12,793 nucleotides of DNA from JBJKRF01 sp046704785 (GTDB lineage: Bacteria; Chloroflexota; Anaerolineae; Anaerolineales; Villigracilaceae). Of the stretch, positions 1 through 6,261 are shown one piece after another (positions within the stretch are counted from its first letter, which is position 1; each line of letters begins with the position of its first letter). The DNA is taken from contig JBJKRF010000061.1 in the NCBI GenBank assembly GCA_046704785.1, positions 1-12,793 on the forward strand, read 5' to 3'. A program made the position numbers and the translations under genes. The notes below the pieces were generated by a model that saw nothing but the letters and a program-made list of their open reading frames with translations, had not been told where the DNA came from and made no database searches.

Positions 1-50
1 CCTTTTTTATTTGTTTATATTTTCAATGCCCCGTTTATTGTTATTTATGG

Positions 51-87
51 GGGGGAGTTGGCGGCGCTACGCCCCGCCTACTCCCCC
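51..87. repeat. GC-rich imperfect palindrome (hairpin) at the edge of the left repeat copy
   Basis: Arms at 51-64 and 74-87 pair as GGGGGAGT/ACTCCCCC, a T-T mismatch, then GGCGG/CCGCC, around a 9-base loop. The right arm runs directly into the dispersed repeat core starting at 83. The other end of the window shows the same arrangement, with G-runs followed by a GCCGCC stretch cut off by the window edge. The hairpin therefore appears to be part of the repeat element. It is not followed by a T-run on the plus strand, so I do not call it a terminator. Confidence 0.7.
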
Positions 88-124
88 ACAAATCCGCATC
101 ATCCCGCAGATTCCCAATGAACCA
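83..124 (+). repeat. Dispersed repeat core, copy 1
   Basis: This 42-base core begins CCCCCACAAATC and ends CCCAATGAACCA. It matches the reverse complement of 12726-12767 at 39 of 42 positions, and its part 88-124 matches 7321-7357 at 31 of 37 without gaps. It is intergenic and next to the palindrome at 51-87. No reading frame spans the copies consistently, so it behaves as a non-coding dispersed repeat. Whether it is mobile cannot be judged here. Confidence 0.85.
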
Positions 125-194
125 TTATTTATTAGCCCGGGCTTGCAGAGGTGTCAGGAGACGCCAGCCTTAGTTCATAGATTTGATAGTGGGC

Positions 195-223
195 TTGCAG
201 GAGGGAGGAAGGCGTTATATAAT
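195..223 (+). promoter_or_regulatory. Promoter of the signal peptidase gene
   Basis: The -10 box TATAAT (218-223) is a perfect sigma-70 consensus, 17 bases after TTGCAG (195-200), which matches only three of six -35 positions. Transcription would start near 230, leaving a leader of about 14 bases before the TTG at 244 that just holds the ribosome binding site. The TTG at 232 would sit almost at the transcript end, so it is a less likely start. Confidence 0.7.
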
Positions 224-243
224 CGCTCAAATTGGAGGCACCT

Positions 244-831
244 TTGGAACAATTATCAACAGAGAACGTTGAGGTTGTGCCTGAACCTGAAAAATCGATG
301 AACTGGGGACAGTTTATTATCGACATCCTCGAAACGCTCCTGCTTTCTGCGGCGTTATTTGTAGTTATCAATGTCGTGTCGGCACGCGTACGTGTAGATG
401 GGTTCAGCATGAATCCCACACTTCAAAATGGCGAATTTGTATTGGTCAACCGCATGGCTTATCGGTTAGGACAACCCCAGCGTGGTGATATTATCGTCTT
501 TCAATTTCCACGTGATCCCACACAAGATTTGATCAAGCGTGTGATTGGTCTCCCCGGCGACGATGTCAAAGTGCAGGACGGCGCCGTCTATGTCAACGGC
601 AACCGCCTGAACGAGCCCTATATCGCAGCGGCGCCCCTCTATAACGGCGACTGGCGCGTCCCGGTAGGGAGCCTATTCGTCCTGGGTGATAACCGCAACG
701 ATTCGTCCGATTCCCACTCCTGGGGAACGGTTCCGCTCGACAAAGTTATCGGTAAAGCAATTCTGGTTTACTGGCCGCTTAACGACTGGAATTTGATTAA
801 TCATTTTGACCTGACAAAGACAATCCAATAA
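244..831 (+). CDS. lepB: Signal peptidase I (type I leader peptidase, S26)
   Basis: The enzyme removes N-terminal signal peptides from exported preproteins on the outer face of the cytoplasmic membrane. The 195-residue product has one membrane helix (about 24-45) after a short acidic cytoplasmic tail, which is the compact single-anchor layout seen outside the proteobacteria. The catalytic serine lies in GFSMNPTL (Ser55) and the general-base lysine in LIKRVIGLPGD (Lys98). The conserved GDNRxxSxDSHxWG box is present near residues 153-166. I chose the TTG at 244 because GGAGG (234-238) lies five bases upstream. A TTG at 232 would add four residues but has no ribosome binding site. The gene has its own promoter. 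The following zinc-finger gene is 87 bases downstream with its own ribosome binding site, so cotranscription is possible but not shown. Confidence 0.95.
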   Translation: MEQLSTENVEVVPEPEKSMNWGQFIIDILETLLLSAALFVVINVVSARVRVDGFSMNPTLQNGEFVLVNRMAYRLGQPQRGDIIVFQFPRDPTQDLIKRVIGLPGDDVKVQDGAVYVNGNRLNEPYIAAAPLYNGDWRVPVGSLFVLGDNRNDSSDSHSWGTVPLDKVIGKAILVYWPLNDWNLINHFDLTKTIQ

Positions 832-918
832 GGCCACTCACGCCTGACCTGTCGCTTGGATCGTATCCAGGCGACCTCCTCTGCTCTACCGCCTCGGATG
901 TCTTTAAGGAGTAGCTGT

Positions 919-1215
919 ATGACTGACCTGCCTGATTCCCCATCTTACCCATGTAACGAATGTCAGGCTGGGATGATGCGCTTACAATTTATCAGCTATT
1001 TCACCTGGTTGGGCAACGAACTGATCACGGTGCCAAACTTCCCGGCCTGGGTCTGTGATGTATGTGGCAAGCGTGAATATGACCAACGCGCCGTTAACTG
1101 GTTGACCGCCCTGCTTAATCCCTCGACGGGACACACAACCTTACGGTCACACCCGCATCCGCGCCCGGAGCCTCGTCGCAGCCCGAATCGCCCTTCGTCG
1201 CCTGATGGGAGTTAG
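919..1215 (+). CDS. YgiT-type zinc-finger protein
   Basis: This 98-residue protein carries two CxxC pairs, C12/C15 (PCNEC) and C46/C49 (VCDVCGKREYD), separated by a beta-rich stretch ending VPNFPAWVC. That is the pattern of the YgiT/MqsA N-terminal zinc-binding domain. Family members are often antitoxin-like or stand-alone proteins of unknown role. Here no MqsR-like toxin lies next to it, and the helix-turn-helix half of MqsA is missing. The C-terminal third (about residues 69-98) is rich in Pro, Arg, His and Ser and is probably disordered. The ATG at 919 is preceded by AAGGAG (906-911) at seven bases. An in-frame upstream extension exists but lacks such a site. It sits three bases before the next gene, so the two are probably cotranscribed. 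Zinc binding is a confident inference; any regulatory role is open. Confidence 0.8.
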   Translation: MTDLPDSPSYPCNECQAGMMRLQFISYFTWLGNELITVPNFPAWVCDVCGKREYDQRAVNWLTALLNPSTGHTTLRSHPHPRPEPRRSPNRPSSPDGS

Positions 1216-1218
1216 CTC

Positions 1219-1761
1219 ATGGCGCTAGACAGTCCCACAATCACCCACCGACTGATTTCCGCTGATTTTTTTACACCCAGCTATCGAATTGTCGGTAAAA
1301 CCATGGTTCCCAATACAGGGTTGATTGGATTGATGAACGATCCTACTAACTCGTTCATGGAAATCGTCGATGCGCATCTGGCACGTGCACACATGCCAAC
1401 CAAACTGGTGGAACATTACGAGGGGATACGCATCGTCAAATCGCGCATGTTCGCCATTTGCCTGAACCGCCGCGAAGACCTGGGTCCACAGGCACTCGCA
1501 CGAGGCGGATACATTCGTCTCACCGAATACCCCGTACGCATTACCACACCGGTCTTTGAACTGGAAGGAACACTCGAATGGGCCGGGCGTTTTGATTTTT
1601 CGACGATCATGGTGGAAGGGAGTCGGGATTTTGTACCCATCTACAAAGCACGCTTAACAGCCGTCTTGCTCACCGCTTTGAAGGTAGACAGCCCGGCCAT
1701 CCTGTTCAATCGTGGGCAGGTTGATTTGCTCGCGCTCAGAAATCAAAAGGTTGAAGAATAA
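1219..1761 (+). CDS. Conserved-looking protein of unknown function
   Basis: I do not recognise this 180-residue protein. It starts with ATG three bases after the stop of the zinc-finger gene, with GGGAG (1207-1211) seven bases upstream inside that gene, so the two are very probably translated from one message. It has no signal peptide, no clear membrane helix and no cysteine cluster. It seems a soluble alpha/beta or beta-rich protein, with segments such as RIVGKTMVPNTGLIGLMND near the start, and YIRLTEYPVRITTPVFELEG followed by TLEWAGRFDF in the middle. The repeated short strand patterns could reflect a duplicated beta domain, but I cannot show this. Tight coupling to the YgiT-type protein suggests a shared process. 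Coding status is well supported by the frame, start site and spacing; function is unknown. Confidence 0.75.
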   Translation: MALDSPTITHRLISADFFTPSYRIVGKTMVPNTGLIGLMNDPTNSFMEIVDAHLARAHMPTKLVEHYEGIRIVKSRMFAICLNRREDLGPQALARGGYIRLTEYPVRITTPVFELEGTLEWAGRFDFSTIMVEGSRDFVPIYKARLTAVLLTALKVDSPAILFNRGQVDLLALRNQKVEE

Positions 1762-1789
1762 GCCTGGGTAGGTTGCTCGATTCAAATGC

Positions 1790-1818
1790 TTGACCATTCC
1801 CTATGGGGATGATAAAAT
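1790..1818 (+). promoter_or_regulatory. Promoter of tRNA-Glu
   Basis: TTGACC (1790-1795) and TAAAAT (1813-1818) are spaced by 17 bases. They match the sigma-70 consensus at five of six positions each. The expected start near 1825 lies about nine bases before the mature tRNA at 1834, which is normal for a single tRNA unit. Confidence 0.75.
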
Positions 1819-1833
1819 CTGCCCGCTCAGTTC

Positions 1834-1909
1834 GCCCCCATCGTCTAGAGGACCAGGACGCAACCCTTTCAAGGTTAAGACTGGAGTTCGAATCTCCATG
1901 GGGGCACCA
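1834..1909 (+). tRNA. tRNA-Glu (anticodon TTC), CCA encoded
   Basis: The sequence folds as a full cloverleaf. The acceptor is GCCCCCA/TGGGGGC, and the D-arm region GTCTAGAGGACCAGGAC is typical of bacterial tRNA-Glu. The anticodon loop CTTTCAA has TTC at 1868-1870, the variable loop is AGAC, and the T-arm is TGGAG-TTCGAAT-CTCCA. The discriminator is A1906 and CCA is genomically encoded at 1907-1909. The first anticodon-stem pair would be C-A (1861/1877), a small departure from perfect pairing. The gene has its own promoter and is followed by a hairpin. Confidence 0.97.
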
Positions 1910-1937
1910 TTTTTATCCGTTGAAGTTACAAGTAAAG

Positions 1938-1971
1938 TAAGACCCTTCCTCAAAAGGCGAGGAGGGTCTTA
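1938..1971 (+). terminator. Terminator-like hairpin after tRNA-Glu
   Basis: TAAGACCCT-T-CCTC (1938-1951) pairs with GAGGAGGGTCTTA (1959-1971) around the loop AAAAGGC, with one bulged T. The downstream T-run on the plus strand is weak (ATTCGTCTTA). On the minus strand the hairpin is followed by ACTTTACTT, so it may also stop transcription of the converging membrane-protein gene ending at 2016. Confidence 0.7.
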
Positions 1972-2015
1972 TTCGTCTTAAGCCTGCGCACTGTAAAAAT
2001 AGTGGTACAAGCCCG

Positions 2016-2480
2016 TTATTTGGGCGGTTTTGCCGGGAAGGGAATGAGCAGAAGCAGGCCAATAGCAATCAAGACCATGCCCGTTTCGACGCCAATGGCC
2101 TGCCAGGGGCCGAAGAAAGGGACTTCCGGGCGCAGTTGCGTACCAAGACCAAATACATCAGCCATCCCTGAGAACACGGCGATCACGTAGCCCGTGCTGA
2201 TTAGGCGTGGCCCGATGTCGGCAGCAATGGAACGTTCTCGTTTACCCCACAACGCCGCCAGACCCATATAGCCGCCGATACAAAGAATCGCCAGGCCAAC
2301 CAGAAAAACCGAGATCTGCACAAATCCCACTACCGGGCTACGGTCGAGGCCAAACCATTCCGGCTTGGCACCCAAAATAAAGATGGCAAAGCCGACAACG
2401 GCCAGCACCAATCCGGTGCGTACGCGGTCGCCACGCGGGAAAGTTTGGGTGGGCGTCTCTCGATAGGTGGAAGAACTCAT
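2016..2480 (-). CDS. Small four-helix integral membrane protein, function unknown
   Basis: This 154-residue protein has four predicted membrane helices, at about residues 23-41, 49-72, 92-110 and 124-148. The first two helices flank a short linker KPEWFGLDRSP, and a positively charged loop (GKRERS) lies between helices 2 and 3. There is no signal peptide or recognised catalytic motif. Its ATG overlaps the stop of the upstream dipeptidase gene by four bases (ATGA), so translation is probably coupled to the dipeptidase. I see no homologue I could name with confidence. The coupling suggests a membrane partner of the dipeptidase or simply a shared operon. It ends facing the tRNA-Glu unit, with the hairpin at 1938-1971 between them. 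Confidence 0.8.
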   Translation of the reverse strand: MSSSTYRETPTQTFPRGDRVRTGLVLAVVGFAIFILGAKPEWFGLDRSPVVGFVQISVFLVGLAILCIGGYMGLAALWGKRERSIAADIGPRLISTGYVIAVFSGMADVFGLGTQLRPEVPFFGPWQAIGVETGMVLIAIGLLLLIPFPAKPPK

Positions 2481-3565
2481 TCAGGCAGGGCCTTCTGCAG
2501 ATGATCGATCCAATTTCCACCATAAATGGCAGTAATATCACTTGGAGAGTATCCGCGTGCTTCAAAGATGGGAGCTAGTTTGTGTAAGTCTGCAATAGTA
2601 TCGATTCCATCGGGGACAGATTGCAGCCCAAAACCGCCGTCGAAATCGGTGCCAATACCCGCGTGTTTTGCATCTCCCGCTTTCTGGCAATAATAATCGA
2701 TATGGTCGGCAACCGTCTGCAAAGGGACGAGGGAACGCTCATCGCCGGGCATCCAGCCGAATTTAAGGAACCGGTTGGCGGGGATAACGCCGATCACGCC
2801 GTCCCGCTCGAAGATGCCATCGATCACTTCGTCGCTCAGATGACGGTTGCTATCGCTGCCTTTGAGCATTGCAAGCGGGTTGGCATGACTGGCAATAATG
2901 CGGCCCTGATAGACATCCAGGGCTTGCAGGGCAGCTTCGCGATCCATGTGGCTCAGATCAAGGGTAAAGCCAATTTCAGCCATTGCTTCGAGCAGTGCAT
3001 AACCATCTTTGGTCAGCGGACCGGGCTCGCCCGTTCCGCCGCAATAACGGGTGCCTGCCCAGGCGGGGCCAATCGTGCGCAAGCCTTTTTCCCACCACTC
3101 CGGCAGTTCGCCGGGGTTGCGCACGCCCTCAGCCCCCTCCATCAACGGAATCAGGCCGAGGGGATATCCATCTGCCGCTGCAGGTTGAGACCAATGGTCG
3201 AGGTGGGTCTTCAGCATTGACTTCGTCAAAACGAATTGAAATTTATCAGGGTGCTCGTCCACCAGCCGATGATAAGCGTCCAGTTGGGCCAGATATAGTC
3301 GGTGAGCCTGTTCGGTATTGGTATAAAACTGGGTATCCCATTCCCCCATTTTCTTTTTTGACGGCGCTACATATAATGTACTGAAAATAAGCGCGACATT
3401 CCCTTCTTGGTAAGCATCCCAACCAAGTAAGGTATCACCGTTCTGTGCAATGGTAGAGGCGCCACTTTCCAGGCGACGAGTCTCATGAACTGGGCGGGTA
3501 TAATCCCGCCCAAAAGTAAACATATTCCAAGTGAGGTCTTCGTGTGAGTCAACGATAAGATTCAT
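2477..3565 (-). CDS. Membrane dipeptidase (peptidase family M19, renal dipeptidase-like)
   Basis: This dinuclear-zinc hydrolase of about 362 residues belongs to the amidohydrolase-like M19 family, which cleaves dipeptides and some D-amino-acid or cyclic analogues. All expected metal and catalytic positions are visible: HxD near the N-terminus (DSHED, H8/D10), the bridging Glu in LMEGAEG (E143), His in LDLSHMD (H206) and IIASHANP (H227), and the Asp in GIGTDFDGG (D307). The ending IYGGNWIDHL is also typical. There is no signal peptide, so it is probably cytoplasmic despite the family name. Two starts are possible, GTG at 3568 or ATG at 3565, and neither has a clear ribosome binding site; I prefer ATG. 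The S1 terminator lies upstream at 3615-3640, so it should have its own promoter, which I could not place. Substrate is not predictable. Confidence 0.92.
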   Translation of the reverse strand: MNLIVDSHEDLTWNMFTFGRDYTRPVHETRRLESGASTIAQNGDTLLGWDAYQEGNVALIFSTLYVAPSKKKMGEWDTQFYTNTEQAHRLYLAQLDAYHRLVDEHPDKFQFVLTKSMLKTHLDHWSQPAAADGYPLGLIPLMEGAEGVRNPGELPEWWEKGLRTIGPAWAGTRYCGGTGEPGPLTKDGYALLEAMAEIGFTLDLSHMDREAALQALDVYQGRIIASHANPLAMLKGSDSNRHLSDEVIDGIFERDGVIGVIPANRFLKFGWMPGDERSLVPLQTVADHIDYYCQKAGDAKHAGIGTDFDGGFGLQSVPDGIDTIADLHKLAPIFEARGYSPSDITAIYGGNWIDHLQKALPE

Positions 3566-3614
3566 CACTTATACTTATTTGGCTCGTGGGCTGCTGTATA
3601 TCTTACGATAGAAA

Positions 3615-3640
3615 GAGAGCGCACCCGCCGGTGCGCTCTC
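3615..3640 (-). terminator. Intrinsic terminator after ribosomal protein S1
   Basis: A perfect 11-base-pair stem (GAGAGCGCACC / GGTGCGCTCTC) closes a 4-base loop. Read on the minus strand it lies 12 bases after the S1 stop and is followed by TTTCTATC, a short T-rich tail. It separates S1 from the dipeptidase gene on the same strand. Confidence 0.85.
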
Positions 3641-3652
3641 CCTGTTTCGTTC

Positions 3653-4882
3653 TTAGCTTGGCTCGGCCTCGTCGCTCTCGCTGGTCTCTTCTGTCTCTTC
3701 GTGTTTGAGTTCTGCCGCCAGCGCTTTCATATCCTGCTCGGCATAATTGGACGAGTCCACTTTTCGCAAACTCAGCCCGATTCGGCGTTGATCCGGATCG
3801 ATACGGATGACGCGCAAGGTCACAACGTCCCCTTCGTGCACTACCTCTTTCGGGTGGTTGATGCGGTTCTCACTCAGTTCCGAGATGTGGATCAGGCCTT
3901 CGATATCGCCTTCCAGGCGAGCAAAAGCACCAAACTTTGTCAGGCGGGTGATGATGCCTTCCACAAGCTGACCGACATTGAACTTGGCGACTTTGTCCTG
4001 CCAGGGGTCGTTCTGCAAAGCGCGAATCGACAGACCAATGCGTTTCTTTTCCTTGTCGACATTGATCACTTTGACCTGTACTTCCTGTCCGACTTCGAGC
4101 ACCTCGGAAGGGTGCTGGATGCGGTCCCAGGAAAGCTCGGAAAGGTGCACGAGACCATCGGCACCGTTGACGTTGACGAACGCGCCGAAATCGGCGATGC
4201 TGGTTACACGGCCCGTATAGACCTGTCCCTCTTCCAATTCTTCGATGACGCGTTCTTTGATTGATTGGCGAGACTCGGGGTTCGCTGCCCGTTCAGAAAG
4301 AATCAGGCGCCGACGGCTACGGTCCACTTCGATCACCCGCACCGTAATCGGCTCACCGATCATCTTGGCCCAGCGATCGGGAGTATCACCCTGAACCTGA
4401 CTGCGGCGGATTACGCTGATCTGCGAAGCAGGAACAAAACCGCGTAGACCATGTACGAGGACAATTAAGCCCCCTTTATTGTAGCCTTCGATCTGGCCTT
4501 CAAAGGTTTCGCTCTCCTCCTGCATCTTCTCGACTACATCCCAGCCCATCGCTTCACGGGCACGGATGTAGGAAAGCACGACATTGCCATTGCTATCTTC
4601 AGGGTTGACAACATACACCGGAAGTTCCTGGCCAACCTGGAATGCCTCCCGCTCTTCGGCGGATATTTGTTCCAGTTCACGGCCAGCAATAACCCCTTCC
4701 GACTTCGCCCCAACGCTGACTAGAATTTGGGTTGGCGAAACGCTAGCGATAACGCCTGTGCGAATCTCACCCTGAACAGGAAATTCGAGCCCGGCATCCT
4801 CCGATTGCATCAGGCTTTCCATCGTCTCGTGATTCTCGCTAATACCCCCGTTGCCTTTCAGGGTGTCCTCTTGATCCATCAT
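3653..4882 (-). CDS. rpsA: 30S ribosomal protein S1, four S1 domains
   Basis: Ribosomal protein S1 binds mRNA and helps load it on the small ribosomal subunit. The 409-residue product carries four S1/OB-fold repeats, at about residues 38-108, 124-199, 213-285 and 298-372. The last two are the best preserved, with DFGAFVNVNGADGLVHLSEL and KFGAFARLEGDIEGLIHISE. A strongly acidic tail follows. Four domains is shorter than the six-domain proteobacterial form and is common in Gram-positive and Chloroflexota-like genomes. I start it at ATG 4882 (GGAG at 4897-4894, 11 bases upstream). An in-frame ATG at 4920 and an extension to 4972 are ruled out because they overlap or precede the promoter -10 box. 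A second ATG at 4879 is also possible. It has its own promoter and terminator, so it is a single-gene unit. Confidence 0.93.
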   Translation of the reverse strand: MMDQEDTLKGNGGISENHETMESLMQSEDAGLEFPVQGEIRTGVIASVSPTQILVSVGAKSEGVIAGRELEQISAEEREAFQVGQELPVYVVNPEDSNGNVVLSYIRAREAMGWDVVEKMQEESETFEGQIEGYNKGGLIVLVHGLRGFVPASQISVIRRSQVQGDTPDRWAKMIGEPITVRVIEVDRSRRRLILSERAANPESRQSIKERVIEELEEGQVYTGRVTSIADFGAFVNVNGADGLVHLSELSWDRIQHPSEVLEVGQEVQVKVINVDKEKKRIGLSIRALQNDPWQDKVAKFNVGQLVEGIITRLTKFGAFARLEGDIEGLIHISELSENRINHPKEVVHEGDVVTLRVIRIDPDQRRIGLSLRKVDSSNYAEQDMKALAAELKHEETEETSESDEAEPS

Positions 4883-4916
4883 AAATTCGTTGACTCCGAC
4901 ATGAGATATAGGAGGC

Positions 4917-4945
4917 ATTATAAAGGTGAATGAATAACTTGGCAA
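4917..4945 (-). promoter_or_regulatory. Promoter of ribosomal protein S1
   Basis: On the minus strand TTGCCA (4945-4940) and TATAAT (4922-4917) are separated by exactly 17 bases, matching the sigma-70 consensus at 11 of 12 positions. The -10 box is fused to an in-frame ATG (TATAATG), which shows that this ATG cannot be the start. The expected transcript begins near 4910, giving a leader of about 28 bases before ATG 4882. Confidence 0.85.
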
Positions 4946-5107
4946 CCCTAGCTTTGAGTAGAGCCATCCCACCTATGGGTAGTTTTTGGACAAAGCCCGT
5001 GCAAAAATTCGTAAATTTCCAACTTTCAGACACAATACTATCTCGGTTCTACCCATTTTAGTTTTTCCGGAGATGCACAGGAGTGTAGTCACCTGAACAG
5101 GCCAATC
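4946..5107. other. Divergent intergenic region between S1 and the chelatase gene
   Basis: This stretch holds no convincing gene. It contains an 8-base inverted repeat, ATGGGTAG (4975-4982) and CTACCCAT (5049-5056), separated by 66 bases. Each copy lies next to TAGTTTTT (4980-4987 and 5059-5066). The spacing is too wide for a simple hairpin terminator. It could be a paired protein-binding site, or chance. Confidence 0.35.
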
Positions 5108-5130
5108 TCCAGCGAGCCTTGTTTTCGCAG

Positions 5131-5136
5131 TATAAT
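5131..5136 (+). promoter_or_regulatory. Putative -10 box of the chelatase gene
   Basis: TATAAT at 5131-5136 is a perfect -10 hexamer. No good -35 box lies at 16-18 bases, where TCCAGC stands, so an activator or alternative sigma factor may be needed. Initiation near 5143 would leave a leader of about 12 bases carrying GAGGA (5144-5148) before ATG 5155. The TTG at 5119, upstream of the box, is then excluded as a start. Confidence 0.5.
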
Positions 5137-5154
5137 GTTGGCCGAGGAAACGTT

Positions 5155-6261
5155 ATGCCTACGATCTATCCCTTCACTGCAATTGTGGCTCAAGAGCGCA
5201 TGAAACGCGCTCTCATTTTGAATGCAGTCGACACGCGCATCGGCGGCGTGTTGATCCGTGGCGAGCGCGGTACGGCCAAATCGACGGCGGCGCGTGCGTT
5301 GGCAGCTTTGCTTCCTAAAGTAAAAGTCGTCGAAGATTGTCGCTTTGGGTGCGATCCCGATAACCCGAATACCTGGTGCACGGAGTGTCGTGAGCGCGCT
5401 GCGAATGCGCAGGAACTGCCTTTCGAAATCAAGCCCATCCCGTTTGTGAATCTGCCGGTTTCGGCCACGGAAGACCGCGTGGTTGGCACCCTTGACATTG
5501 AGCAAGCCATCCAAAAGGGAGAACGGCACTTCGAGGCAGGCGTGCTGGCCGGCGCGAATCGCGGCTTGCTCTACATCGACGAGGTCAACCTGCTCGACGA
5601 TCATGTCGTCGACCTGCTGCTCGATTCGGCGGCCATGGGCATGAACATCGTCGAACGCGAGGGGATTTCGTTTTCTCACCCGGCGCGCTTCATCCTGGTC
5701 GGGACCATGAACCCCGAAGAAGGCGACCTGCGCCCCCAGTTGCTCGACCGCTTTGCCTTTTCCGTAGACATTACCGGCATCCATGATGCGCATGAACGCG
5801 TACTCATTATGGAACGCAACATCGCTTTCGAGGCCAATCCGGAGGCCTTCCGCACAGAATGGATGCCGAAAGAGGAAGAACTTTCCGAACAAATCGCCCA
5901 GGCGCGGAAACTGGTAGGGGACGTCCATTACACCCGCCGCGACCTGCTTTCCATCGCCGCCCTGACCGCCTCACTCAACGTGGACGGGCATCGGGCCGAC
6001 ATCATCATCCTGAAGGCTGCACGCGCACAGGCCGCCTTCGAAGGACGCACGTCCGTTACAGACCACGACATCGCCCTGGCCGCCGAACTGGCATTGCCAC
6101 ATCGCATCAAACGTGGCCCGTTCTACCAGGCTGAAGTAACCGCCGAACAACTCCAGGAACGCATCGAGAACCTCGTCGGACAGCAATCTGCAGAAGGGGG
6201 AGAACCGAACGAGGAGTCGCAGGAACAACCGGCAGGCCAGGAAAAAAAAAGTCAACTGTAA
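5155..6261 (+). CDS. chlI: Magnesium/cobalt chelatase AAA+ subunit (ChlI/BchI-like), zero-frame product
   Basis: This 368-residue AAA+ ATPase is the motor-type subunit of class I metal chelatases, which insert Mg into protoporphyrin or Co into hydrogenobyrinate. Walker A is GERGTAKST (36-44), Walker B is LLYIDEVNLLDD (138-149), and the sensor segment GTMNPEEGDLRPQLLDRF (183-200) follows. Four cysteines (C62, C66, C75, C78) sit in the insertion after the first strand and could bind zinc, as in cobaltochelatase-type relatives. The ATG at 5155 has GAGGA six bases upstream. The last 30 or so residues are a Glu/Gln-rich linker ending EKKSQL, which follows a run of nine A and is typical of the I-D junction rather than a natural ChlI end. 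The same message probably also encodes the I-D protein below by a -1 shift. No CobN/BchH large subunit is in the window, so the metal cannot be decided. Confidence 0.9.
   Translation: MPTIYPFTAIVAQERMKRALILNAVDTRIGGVLIRGERGTAKSTAARALAALLPKVKVVEDCRFGCDPDNPNTWCTECRERAANAQELPFEIKPIPFVNLPVSATEDRVVGTLDIEQAIQKGERHFEAGVLAGANRGLLYIDEVNLLDDHVVDLLLDSAAMGMNIVEREGISFSHPARFILVGTMNPEEGDLRPQLLDRFAFSVDITGIHDAHERVLIMERNIAFEANPEAFRTEWMPKEEELSEQIAQARKLVGDVHYTRRDLLSIAALTASLNVDGHRADIIILKAARAQAAFEGRTSVTDHDIALAAELALPHRIKRGPFYQAEVTAEQLQERIENLVGQQSAEGGEPNEESQEQPAGQEKKSQL

Noticed and set aside
139..200. Direct repeat GGGCTTGCAG at 139-148 and 191-200 as an operator
   Set aside because: The same ten bases also occur inside the dipeptidase gene (2920-2929), so chance or local composition is sufficient.
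5089..5928. 279-codon open frame on the minus strand opposite the chelatase AAA+ domain
   Set aside because: It is a mirror of codon bias in the AAA+ gene and no motif is seen.
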